Shown piece after piece: positions 1-8,291 of a DNA stretch of 64,000 bases (position 1 is its first letter; each line of letters starts with the position of its first letter). Origin of the DNA: Vulcanisaeta distributa JCM 11213 (GTDB taxonomy: Archaea > Thermoproteota > Thermoprotei > Thermoproteales > Thermocladiaceae). The DNA is taken from NCBI GenBank assembly GCA_001316125.1, contig BBCS01000009.1:1-64000 (forward strand), read 5' to 3'. The notes under the pieces were generated by a model, which was not told the DNA's origin, made no database searches, and was given only the letters and a program-made list of their open reading frames with translations. The translations under genes were made by a program, and so were the position numbers.

Positions 1-1
1 G

Positions 2-1452
2 ATCAATGATCCCTTGGTCATTGAGGAAGCCATGAAGCTAATCAACGAATTCCTAGCCCGAGTCGAGAGGCATAAGGCCATGCTGCTGAGTGGTGAGAAG
101 ATGCCATTCGATCACGTAGTTGATGCACTAGGCAGTTGGCTGCAAGTTATTGAGAAGAAGATTAAGGAAAGCAGCGATGAGAATACCGCAAACTTAAGGA
201 GTGCAATGATTGAGGTGGGCAAGAAAATGCTCGAGCTCGTGAGACAAGCACGTGAAAAGTGGCTAACAACATACAAGCCAGAGCTCATGAAGCTAATTGA
301 GGAATTACGAAGTAGTAAGGCAACGGTCGTAATACGCGGGGGAACCGTTTAATGAGGAAAGGAGCTTCACGGTACACCTATACATGGAGCACCTGACAAT
401 CATTGTAAATAGGGTCGCAAAGTCAGGGAGCATAACAATAACTATAACGTTGACTGGCCTCGGTGGCATGTATGTGATTGCGCCAAAGCTATTCAGCGAT
501 GAATTCCTCAAGCCAATGCAGTACGGCTTAATACTCACTGACGGAGCAATACGTAAGGAGGGCTACCCAATGATGGGGACTAACCAGCTTTGGCAAGCCA
601 TTACCTGGCCGTTAATATGGCTGGGGAGAACCACGTGTACGTACATGGCTTAAACATCAATGGCGATGACGCAAAGATTACGTGGCAATTAAGGGCCACC
701 GACCATAAGGATGCGCTTAAGAGCAAGGCCGAAATCACCGAGGAGGTCCTCAAGCTGGACGATGAGGAGTTCCCGATGTTCCTATTATTTGCGGTACTCG
801 GTGATGGTGATGTTAATGTTGAGGATAAGATAGTTAGGCTTACAATTGGTGGTTCGAAGTATGAGCTGTGGAGGGGCATTGTCGAGAGGATGAGGGGGGG
901 CTTGGGATTCAGGGAGTATGGTAGAGGGCACAAGGAGGAAATTAGAATCTACACTTCAAAGGCCGTTGCGTTGGTCCAGAGGTGGCTTGGTGAGCTAGGG
1001 TCAAGATGTTGATCGAGGACTTAAGCCTATTGCCTGACGCGGAGAGACTCAGGCGAATAATGACGCTGGCCAGTGCGAGGATTAAGCCACGTGGTAGTTC
1101 ATCGATCGAGGTCATCGATGGCGTTTGGATGAACGTGCACGTGAATAATACTGGCTGTGTTGAGTTGAGGATTAGGCGTAGGAATCGCGAGGATGCATTG
1201 GCAATCCAGGAGAGGCTGAAGGATGCCGGCTATGACGCTGAGTTTAGGGAGTTAAAGGATGGGTTCGAAGTCTACATAAACCAGGACGAGTTAAGAAAAC
1301 ACCCGGGGGGGCTGGTCGTTAAAGTCTGCGGGGGGGTGCTAAGGAAGATGCTTGACGAGACGTTAAACGAGGGAAAAACCAAGAAAACCCAGAAAACAAC
1401 CAAGGCAACGGCAAGCCTAAACTGCCCCCCACCCAAGGGCCCACGGGCCTAA
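2..1452 (+). CDS. PaREP2-like protein, 5' partial, frameshifted
   Basis: The frame is open from the window edge, so the N-terminus lies upstream. Four overlapping pieces (2-352, about 345-620, 590-1012, 1006-1452) read as one protein if single-base indels are corrected. The first shift is at 338-342, where a run of five G should be four. The part around 740-1000 has the pattern I associate with PaREP2 proteins of Pyrobaculum and relatives: FAVLGDG, then a WRG...ERMRG segment, then a VALVQRWL helix. A basic Lys/Thr-rich tail ends it. PaREP2 families are repetitive Thermoproteales genes of unknown function. The PaREP2 assignment rests on remembered pattern only; two adjacent genes meeting at 1006 remain possible. 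Confidence 0.5.
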
Positions 1453-1469
1453 AACACAAACAATCCGAT

Positions 1470-1592
1470 TGGTGGGGGCCGCCGGGATTTGAACCCGGGA
1501 TCACCGGCGTACCGTGCGGGGATTGCTCCCCCCCAGGCCGTTGGACCCAGGACATAACCTGGTGCATCCTAGCCAGGCTAGACTACGGCCCC
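1470..1592 (-). tRNA. tRNA-Pro (anticodon GGG) with two putative introns
   Basis: On the minus strand the acceptor stem is GGGGCCG paired with CGGCCCC, then A and encoded CCA. The T arm is CCGGG-TTCAAAT-CCCGG. Joining exons gives an anticodon arm CCGGC-CTGGGGA-GCCGG, anticodon GGG. This requires removing about 23 nt just after GGATGC and about 18 nt after the anticodon loop; tRNAs with several introns at non-canonical sites are known in Thermoproteales. Two anomalies: the anticodon-loop G run is 7 where 4 fits, and the 3' acceptor strand shows five C where the 5' strand has four G. Both match the homopolymer error seen across the window. Confidence 0.85.
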
Positions 1593-1675
1593 AAGCTATC
1601 ATTCCCATGGGCAATTTTAAGCTTTTCAGTGTAATGCCTTATACGGCGCTTCAGGTCTCATGGTCCAACTTTACG

Positions 1676-1938
1676 CTAAGTCATTTCCTCGTAAATCCTT
1701 TCCACGTATTTCCTATCCCCACTGCATGTTGGCTCGGCTTTGCCTGCCAAATTATCGAATTTCACTACGCAGTAAGTAATTAGTTCGCCTCTGTTTACTC
1801 GATAAATGCTATTAAGGCCTTCACGCCATTTACCGTCTCATTATGGCGGAGGACGCTCATGTATAATAATTCATTCTCAAGGCCCAGGTACTTGACTAGA
1901 AACTCCATGACATGTTTGTAAAATGTGTAATCAATCAT
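1676..1938 (-). CDS. Small hypothetical protein, frameshifted
   Basis: A short gene 33 bp downstream of the Fe-S oxidoreductase on the same strand. It starts MIDYTFYKHVMEF and is about 87 residues if one base is corrected near 1797; without correction it stops after about 50 residues and continues in another frame to a TAG at 1676. The product is soluble, mixed acidic and basic, with two cysteines in the second half. I recognise no family. The consistent codon style of both halves argues that it is real and not a shadow. Confidence 0.4.
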
Positions 1939-1970
1939 TGAGGTGGAGTTGAAGGACTTAATTAAAGGCA

Positions 1971-3361
1971 TTACTCATCGTTGGAATTAGCTATTTTACC
2001 CTTGTCTGTGCCTATCTTTACTGGTATCATAGCTTTGTACACCAGGTCCATTAGTCCCGTGAATGTTAATTCACGATTATATAACTTATTCAGTCTTGGT
2101 AATACCCTGTCCATTTGCAATTTACAGGCTGCGCATGGCACCACCACGCAATTGGCGCCCTTATTAATTGCCTTTGAGTACCAAAGCTCTGCGTATTTAA
2201 TGGATAATCCCTCCATTTCCCTAGCCAACATACCACTCGTCCCTCCACAGCATATCGCTAACTCGGGCTTATCATTCAACTCTACGTAACGAGCCACGAC
2301 ATGCCTCATTACGAGCCTTGGCTCCCTGGTGAGGTCCCCCCCACCCCCCCTGGCGTAGTGGCACGGGTCCATGTATATGTAAGTCAGGTCGCCATTGAGT
2401 GATTGATCAAGCTTAATTAAGCCCCCCCTCCTTATGGCGTCTGCGGCTATATAGATTATGTGCGTCCCCCCCTCAATGCCATACTCCCTAAGCCTCGGCA
2501 CCACGTAGTTCTTGAACACCCTCCAGCCATGACCACACTCACCAGTTATCACCAACTTCACGCCCAACCTAAGCGCCTCCTCAATGATTCTCTCTGCTAT
2601 GAGCCTCATGTGTCTCTCATCCATGAATAAGCCGTAATTCGTTATGTCAGGCGCCTTAGTGCTTAGGGTGAAGTCTATACCCAACTCATTGAGCAGTAGT
2701 ATGTAGCCCTTAAGCGTGTTTATAGCCACCGTATAGTCGGCGCAGGCTGATGGAAGTAGCAAGGCGTAGGCAGGTTCATTAATCTTAACCCTAATGTCAA
2801 CGCCCTTCTCAAGCTTGATTTGATTGATCACGTTTAGTATTATTTCCTTAATTACGTCCTCGGGCAGGCCAAGGAAGTTCCCTGCGGATTCCAGGTTATT
2901 TATTACTCCCGCTACGTAATTAGGCGCCAGGCCTATCTCGTAGAGTAGCGATCTAATGGTCCTTGAGATGTCGGCGACGTCGACACCGAAGGGGGGGCAG
3001 GTCCAGGTGCATCTCCTGCATGTTAAGCATTGCCAAAAGTACGTGTATGCCTCGTTTATTAAGTCCTCATTAACGGGACCACGCATTAATGACCTTGCCA
3101 GAGCTATCCTACCAAGTGGTGAATTCTTGATGTTGCGCGTCGTTAGGTACGCGGGGCATACCGTTAGGCATGCACCGCAGCCCATACAGAGACTTAGCGA
3201 GAGAGCTAAGTTCCTGTTCTCACGTAACCTCCTCCTCAGTAATTCCCTAAGCTCATTAATGCCATGCCCACCTTGCTTAATACCGACCTGCTGTGGAGTC
3301 TTTCAATTAGGTCTGGGGAGGCCTTCTCATGCCTATACTCATTAATTGCGACATTACTCAT
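1971..3361 (-). CDS. Fe-S oxidoreductase with two 4Fe-4S clusters and CCG domains (HdrD/GlcF/LldE type)
   Basis: The N-terminal third has two ferredoxin-type motifs, CMGCGACLTVCP and CLTCRRCTWTCP, each binding a 4Fe-4S cluster. The rest holds two cysteine-rich CCG domains; the second is clear (AICCGGTSGML followed by CAACKLQMDR), the first sits near ECGHGW. Such subunits pass electrons between a flavin dehydrogenase (glycolate, lactate or glycerol-3-phosphate) or quinone and a thiol or heme partner; no partner gene is adjacent, so the substrate is unknown. The start at 3361 gives an N-terminal lead of about 60 residues, joined by restoring one G near 3265. The second cluster motif reads TCPPFGVD; one Pro is probably an artefact of the C7/G7 run. 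Confidence 0.8.
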
Positions 3362-3494
3362 TGCCTATTTCACTGCTTTATCAATGCCTTAATACATTAT
3401 TGTATGTGCAAAATCTGCACCTCAGCGAGGAGTTAGGCTCGTCATTATTCCGCAACGGGACGCATCATCACTAATTACTTTCACGAGGCAAAAT

Positions 3495-3503
3495 CTTTTA
3501 AAG
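3495..3503 (+). promoter_or_regulatory. TATA box of the S8e gene
   Basis: CTTTTAAAG lies 23 bp before the GTG start of the S8e gene, the spacing for leaderless transcription in crenarchaea. Confidence 0.6.
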
Positions 3504-3525
3504 GCAATGCCCGCGTTGGGTCTTC

Positions 3526-3930
3526 GTGGTTAAATTACTGAGTTTCTACCAGGGCAGGGATACGAAGAAGCCGAGTGGCGGCTATAGGGCTAGGCCGTAT
3601 AAGGTTAAGAGGAAGGCGCTTGGTGGTGGACCGCCAACCAACACCACGTTGTCGAGTAATGATGTTAGAAGGGTGATTAGGGTTTTTGGCGGTAATGTTA
3701 AGGTTAAGGCTGTCAGTGTTCAATACGCTAACCTGTACATACCTAAGGAGGGTAAGGCAGTTAAGGTGAAGATCCTCAGGGTTCTTGAGACGCCAGCGAA
3801 CAGGGAGTTGGCTAAGAGGGATATCATCGTTAAAGGCGCCATTATCGAGACCGAGAGGGGGGGTAGGGCCGTGGTCACGTCGAGGCCTGGGCAGGACGGC
3901 GTAGTTAATGCGGTACTCCTGGAGAAGTAA
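3526..3930 (+). CDS. rps8e: 30S ribosomal protein S8e
   Basis: A 134-residue protein matching archaeal S8e: an N-terminal SFYQGRDTKKPSGGYRARP segment, the conserved ILRVLETPANRELAKRD block, and the C-terminal TSRPGQDGVVNAVL signature. It is a small-subunit component. The GTG at 3526 fits both the TATA box and the family N-terminus. The GG in ETERGGRAVVTSRP exceeds the single residue I expect there; it falls on a G7 run at 3857-3863. The SRP19 gene follows 40 bp downstream, a plausible translation and secretion unit. Confidence 0.93.
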   Translation: MVKLLSFYQGRDTKKPSGGYRARPYKVKRKALGGGPPTNTTLSSNDVRRVIRVFGGNVKVKAVSVQYANLYIPKEGKAVKVKILRVLETPANRELAKRDIIVKGAIIETERGGRAVVTSRPGQDGVVNAVLLEK

Positions 3931-3969
3931 TAGGTTAAGCATTATTAATTAGTGATTCCATTAATAACC

Positions 3970-4312
3970 GTGGATAGGAGGGATTATTGGATTATTTGGA
4001 CTGTTTATTTTGACTCAAGTAAGAGTAGGGGGGGCTTTGGTAGGAAGGTCCCCCAGCAACGTGGCTATTAAGTCACCGACAATTGACGAGTTAGTTAAGG
4101 CGATTAGTAACCTTGGCCTTGAGTTTGAGGTTTACGGTGATAAGAAACACCCGGGTAATTGGTTTGAGGGGGGGCCTTATGGCTATGTTGCTGTGAGGAA
4201 GGAATCGGCTATTAGAAGGTTTGGCTCAATAAATAAGAGGAGACTACTCATGCTTATAGCCAGGGAATTAGTTAGGATTAGGCAATCAACGGCTCAAGCC
4301 AGGAGCTCTTAA
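3970..4312 (+). CDS. srp19: Signal recognition particle protein SRP19, frameshifted
   Basis: Starting from the GTG at 3970 the protein begins VDRRDYWIIWTVYFDSSKSR, the classic SRP19 N-terminus. It continues in another frame as VAIKSPTIDELVKAISNLGL and DKKHPGNWFE. Changing the C5 at about 4051-4055 to C4 joins the halves as KVPSNVAIKSP. SRP19 binds the tips of helices 6 and 8 of 7S RNA and prepares SRP54 binding. The G7 runs at 4028 and 4168 each add one residue. Length after correction is about 112 residues, typical of archaea. Confidence 0.88.
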
Positions 4313-4605
4313 TTAACCATGCTTATTATCATCCTCAGGCTCATTAAATCACTTAATGCATGAAGTAGTGATTGTAGTATGTCCTTAGTAATTGGCGAGT
4401 TTATTATCGACTTTATCACCTCCTCAGGATTACCCAGTGATTGTGGATTTACGCCAGTTAGCATTGGCATGTCTAATTCAATCTCCACTTCATTTAGGCC
4501 TTGGGACGCCACCTTGAGCATTACGTTATTTCCGTAGTCCTTAAACCAGTAATCACCATCATTACTTTTCCTGAAACCCATGCTCTTAAGAACGTTAATG
4601 AGCAT
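4309..4605 (-). CDS. Hypothetical protein
   Basis: A 98-residue intact frame, convergent with SRP19 and overlapping its stop by a few bases. It has an alpha/beta start (LKSMGFRKSNDGDYWFKDYGNNVMLKVAS), an acidic beta hairpin and a helical C-terminal half rich in Met, Leu and Ser. It has no membrane segment or cysteine. I recognise no family. The coding style and clean frame support a real gene. Confidence 0.6.
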   Translation of the reverse strand: MLINVLKSMGFRKSNDGDYWFKDYGNNVMLKVASQGLNEVEIELDMPMLTGVNPQSLGNPEEVIKSIINSPITKDILQSLLHALSDLMSLRMIISMVN

Positions 4606-4645
4606 TGAATCACCGCGTTATTAAGCCCCCCCTTAAATCATTTGC

Positions 4646-5043
4646 TCACTCATATGTGGCTATTATTATTGCCAATAGGGCGAGGAGTATTGCAGATATC
4701 ACGAGCTACGCCCACGGTATGGACTAATGCCTGATAACCATAGGAAGCCGCCAATAATACCAAAGAGTATTGCAAGGACTGTTGATGCGTTGTATATCAC
4801 GTTCTTAAGGAAGTTTGTGAAGGATATTAAGTCTGTTAATGCCGTGTTTATGACGTTCTCCGTACTATTGGTTATCGAGTTCATGAAGTCATTAATTGTG
4901 TTGGTTACGTTACTCGCAGCATCATTAATATCGCTAATGCCCTGTGACGCGTGCACCACAAGTGGTGTTACCACCGTGATTAGTATTACGAGGAATATTT
5001 CCAGGGCTCTTTTCATTTCCTTCACCAATACATTAATTATCAT
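4646..5043 (-). CDS. Small secreted protein with C-terminal helical hairpin, possible TrbC/VirB2-like pilin
   Basis: The N-terminus is a signal peptide (MKRALEIFLVILITVVTPLVVHA). Then comes an Asn/Thr/Ser-rich amphipathic segment, then two hydrophobic helices: VLAILFGIIGGFLWLSG and, in a shifted frame after about 4710, LVISAILLALLAIIIATYE. The unshifted frame stops at 4699, so an indel there is assumed. Signal peptide plus a two-helix hairpin with a GG-x-LW-x-SG turn resembles TrbC/VirB2 pilins and the pilins of the archaeal Ced/Ted DNA-import systems. That comparison is inference from topology. It could equally be an unrelated small membrane protein. Confidence 0.5.
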
Positions 5044-5099
5044 TTCGATTAATTAATTACTTTCAGCGTACTCTCCGTGGGTACCGTCATTAATAAAAG

Positions 5100-5109
5100 C
5101 TTTATATAA
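5100..5109 (+). promoter_or_regulatory. TATA box of thiDN
   Basis: CTTTATATAAT sits about 24-33 bp before the ATG at 5133. No clear operator for a thiamine regulator could be picked out beside it. Confidence 0.6.
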
Positions 5110-5132
5110 TCATAATAAGCGCATTATTTTGC

Positions 5133-6526
5133 ATGAGGATACCTAGGGCATTAACAATAGCGGGGGGGCTTGACTCAGGCGGTGGCGCAGGTATCACGGC
5201 TGACTTAAAGACTTTCCACGCGCTTGGGGGGGTTTACGGCATGGTCGCCCTAACCGCAGTGACCGCGCAGAACACGCTTGGTGTTAGGGCTGTCCAGGAG
5301 ATAGACCCATCAATAGTTGAGGCGCAGATAAATGCCGTGGCTGAGGACATAGGCGTTGATGCTGCAAAGACGGGGATGCTGAGTAGTTCACCGATAATGG
5401 AAGCAGCGGCCCGCGCGGTTAAGAGGTGGGGATTTCCGCTAGTTGTCGACCCAGTCATGTACGCCAAGAGTGGTGACCCACTCATAAGACCTGAGGCTAT
5501 GGAGACCCTGAAGCGCGTTATAATACCCATTGCCAAGGTCGTGACCCCCCCAAACGCGCCCGAGGCATCACACCTAGCTGGTTTCCGTGTTGAGACCCTG
5601 GACGATGCCAGGAGAGCTGCTAAGGTTATAGCGGAGGAGCTTCATCCGGAGATTGTCATTGTCAAGGGCGGTCACTTAACTGGGAGTGAGAGTATTGACA
5701 TTGTTTACTTCAGGGATACAGGCGAATATAGGGAGTTGAGGGCTCCAAGGATTGATACCAAGAACACCCACGGGACTGGATGCTCCTTCTCAGCAGCCAT
5801 AGCGGCTGGCCTGGCAAGGGGCTTGAGCCCCCCCTGGGATGCCATTAAGCTGGCTAAGGAGTTGATTACGACAGCCATTAAGTACTCACTACCGCTTGGT
5901 CATGGTCATGGACCCGTCAACCCAATGGCATGGCTCGAGCTTAGGGCTTACAGGGCTGATGTGATTGACGAGATAAACAAGGCATTGAACATGATTGAGG
6001 AAAACGCCGACTTAATTGGGAGGTACATACCCGAGGTTCAATCGAATTTGGCTATGCATTACCTGCCTTCTACGCCAGGGATTTAAACGATGTCGCCGCA
6101 GTGCCAGGCAGGATAGTTAGATACATGGGTAAAGCCAAGCCAAGCGGTCCACCAACCTTTGGCGTAAGCTCCCACGTCGCCAGTTACATACTTACGGCAA
6201 TGAAGTATGACCCAGAGGTCAGATCCGCAATGAATATTAAGTATGATGATAGGATCATAGAGGCCGCGAAGGAACTTGGCTATGTAATTAGTAATTATGA
6301 TAGGAGGCAGGAGCCACCTGAGGTTAAGGCTAGGGAGGGTGCGTCGATACCTTGGGGCACCGAGCAGGCAATAAAGAGTGTTGGTAAGGTGCCAGACATT
6401 ATCTATCACCTCGGTGATTGGGGGGGTAAGGAGCCCGAGATTGTGGTGCTTGGTAAAAGCCCGATAGATGTTGTTAATAAGTTGTTAGCAGTGTTGAGGC
6501 GTACCGACGAGAAGTCTCGGTTTTAA
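5133..6526 (+). CDS. thiDN: ThiD-ThiN fusion: HMP/HMP-P kinase with thiamine-phosphate synthase domain, frameshifted
   Basis: Residues 1-260 are a ribokinase-fold ThiD kinase: the DSGGGAGITADLKTF start, the VVDPVMYAKSG block, and the HGTGCSFSAAIAAGLARG anion hole with the catalytic Cys. The C-terminal part, in another frame from about 6060, is a ThiN domain (SSHVASYILTAMKYDPEVRSAMNIKYD, then DRRQEPPEVKAREGASIPWG, then DIIYHLGDWG). ThiD phosphorylates HMP twice; ThiN couples HMP-PP to thiazole phosphate. One lost base near 6055 explains the split; the linker then reads ALPAFYARDLNDVAAVPGRIVR. Extra Gly residues at 5162 and 5226 and an extra Pro at 5828 follow the G7/C7 pattern. It shares the ThiN fold with the regulator at 44481-45407. 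Confidence 0.9.
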
Positions 6527-6552
6527 TAAGTAATACTACGGTGAAGCGCTTA

Positions 6553-6864
6553 TTAAATTAAAACGACTTGTAGATACTTATCTCCACGCCTACTTATCTT
6601 GTACTTGCTTACCTTTCCATCCCTAAGAACAACAACCTCACCACTCACATTCTTAGCCACAGGCCTCCAACTCGGTGAGAAGTAGTACTCGCTCTTCCTG
6701 AACTTGGACTTAGCCAGTGGGTATGCGTTACCGTTATATAGTATCACGCCAACACTCCATTCAGGCGCCTTATCGATAAGCGACGAATAGTCCTCACCGC
6801 CCGTGGACTCCTCGTTACCTTCTTCGTTTTCAGGTTCCTCCTCGTACTTATCCTCGTCCTCCAT
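6553..6864 (-). CDS. Acidic hypothetical protein
   Basis: About 103 residues from the ATG at 6864, chosen because a TATA-like stretch (AAAAATATAAAG on the minus strand) lies about 27 bp upstream. A longer frame reaches 6948. The first 30 residues are almost all Glu, Asp, Asn and Lys, a disordered acidic tail. The rest is a compact beta-rich domain (WSVGVILYNGNAYPLAKSKFRKSEYYFSPSW, then VVVLRDGKVSKYKISRRG). No family recognised; a nucleic-acid or ribosome-associated role would be a guess. Confidence 0.6.
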   Translation of the reverse strand: MEDEDKYEEEPENEEGNEESTGGEDYSSLIDKAPEWSVGVILYNGNAYPLAKSKFRKSEYYFSPSWRPVAKNVSGEVVVLRDGKVSKYKISRRGDKYLQVVLI

Positions 6865-6976
6865 TACATAAAGCTCAAACAGCCTCTTTATATTTTTATC
6901 TAAGACCGAGGAATACCCACGATAAATATACGTGACTAGGTAATACACTAGGAATTAAAGCGGAGATACTAAGCAC

Positions 6977-7135
6977 CTACCTCTTGAACCTCTTCGGTCT
7001 TAGATTTTTACTCTTACACCTCCTGCATTTCTCGGCTCCTGGTGGGTTTCTGGCCCCCCCGCACTCCCTGCATATCCAGTAGTTGAATCTGTGCTCAATA
7101 GCGATTCTTAATTTTTCGGGATCGCTAATTGGCAT
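6977..7135 (-). CDS. rpl40e: 50S ribosomal protein L40e
   Basis: A 52-residue gene. It starts MPISDPEKLRIAIEHRFNYW, then has a zinc ribbon with two CxxC pairs, WICREC and EKCRRCKSKNLRPKRF, which is the archaeal L40e pattern. It is a zinc-binding large-subunit protein. The first knuckle reads CRECGGARNPPGAEKC; the family has one Gly there, and the extra one comes from the G7/C7 run at 7054-7060. The start is fixed by the conserved N-terminus. Confidence 0.92.
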   Translation of the reverse strand: MPISDPEKLRIAIEHRFNYWICRECGGARNPPGAEKCRRCKSKNLRPKRFKR

Positions 7136-7187
7136 ACGTGCCTATGGAATTAAAGACCTTTTTATGCTTTTACCTATTTAGCCGTAG

Positions 7188-7508
7188 TCATTCAATGGGT
7201 ATTATCAACTTGATCTTAATCTCGTCAAGTGGCTTTATCCCGTACTTCTCCCTGACTTCCTTTGGTATTGTGAACTGCCTACTGGCCGTATTCTTAGTCC
7301 TCAATAGCTTAACCCTCTCAAGCGTTATCTCCTGGCCAAAATACTCAATGGTTATGTTAGCATACGTGACATTCTCAATATTAAGAGCCTTAACTAAACT
7401 AGCCGGTATTAGGACTTGGTAGTTTATGTATATCTTCGTAACATATGGTAATTTAGTGATTACCATACTTCTCCTAACCCTCCTTACCCTAGATATTCCA
7501 GATGCCAT
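7188..7508 (-). CDS. AbrB/SpoVT-like DNA-binding protein
   Basis: A 106-residue protein whose C-terminal 35 residues (SRQFTIPKEVREKYGIKPLDEIKIKLI) are a swapped-hairpin AbrB domain. The middle (YQVLIPASLVKALNIENV) looks like a second degenerate copy. The N-terminus is rich in Arg. Such proteins act as transcription factors or antitoxins. No toxin gene is adjacent: L40e lies downstream on the same strand and MarC is divergent. Regulator is the likelier reading. Frame is intact. Confidence 0.75.
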   Translation of the reverse strand: MASGISRVRRVRRSMVITKLPYVTKIYINYQVLIPASLVKALNIENVTYANITIEYFGQEITLERVKLLRTKNTASRQFTIPKEVREKYGIKPLDEIKIKLIIPIE

Positions 7509-7637
7509 ATCAATGAATTGATTACTAAATTCATTTATTAAAGTTTCTAATTAAGGCTAGAAAAATTAGGATGTAAGCATTTCATAGTAACGTTCATAGT
7601 GAACTCTTTTAAAGGGCTTAAGCCTCATCATTGGATA

Positions 7638-8213
7638 ATGAGTATTGCAATTGACGTATTGATAATGACCACACAACTAATTGCAATAGTGGACCCAGTC
7701 GGCGCATTACCAATAATGGTCAGTATGCCTGGGATTGAAAAGCCCGAGGTCTTCAGAAGGGCCCTTAGGATAATTGCCATCGCCGTACCATCACTACTAA
7801 TAATATTCGCAGTGGCCGGTCCATACATATTGAGGGCCTTTAACATAAGCATTGCCGACTTCAGGATTGCGGGCGGCATAGTACTCCTCGTAATAGGTAT
7901 TGACACGCTCAGGGAGGGCGCTCCAAGGACCATGGGATTAAGCCCTGAGGAGTTCATATTCACACCAATAGTTACGCCGATGCTCGTCGGTCCTGGGGGG
8001 GCCATAACGTCAGTCATGCTCTTCACCACGTATTACGGGATTCCCGAGGTCATAATCAGCATACTCATTGCATCGTTAATAACGTACTTAGTAATTAGAT
8101 TTAGCTTCTCAATAATTAGGCTTATTGGAGGCAACATGCTCAGGTTCATTGGTAGGTTCCTAAGCCTGATAATAATGGCGTGGGCAGTATCGCTAATAAT
8201 AGAGGGGGGTTAG
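7638..8213 (+). CDS. MarC-family integral membrane protein
   Basis: About 190 residues with six hydrophobic helices and the MarC motifs VDPVGALPIMVSM near the N-terminus, FRIAGGIVLLVIGIDTLR, and FTPIVTPMLVGPG in the second repeat. The start at 7638 lies 22-29 bp after CTTTTAAAG; a longer frame reaches 7599. The family is a conserved inner-membrane protein of unclear transport function despite its multiple-antibiotic-resistance name. PGGAI near 7996 carries an extra Gly from a G7 run, and the final EGG ends on a G6 run. Confidence 0.85.
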   Translation: MSIAIDVLIMTTQLIAIVDPVGALPIMVSMPGIEKPEVFRRALRIIAIAVPSLLIIFAVAGPYILRAFNISIADFRIAGGIVLLVIGIDTLREGAPRTMGLSPEEFIFTPIVTPMLVGPGGAITSVMLFTTYYGIPEVIISILIASLITYLVIRFSFSIIRLIGGNMLRFIGRFLSLIIMAWAVSLIIEGG

Positions 8214-8291
8214 GGAAGCATTGTTAATTTAAATTGATATTGGGTAAAAGGAATTAACTTTTATTTTTAGCTCCATCTCTCCATGATTACC

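Noticed and set aside
1319..1783. Open frames across the tRNA-Pro gene on both strands
   Set aside because: They overlap a clear tRNA and have low-complexity, Pro/Cys/Trp-rich translations with no coding character.
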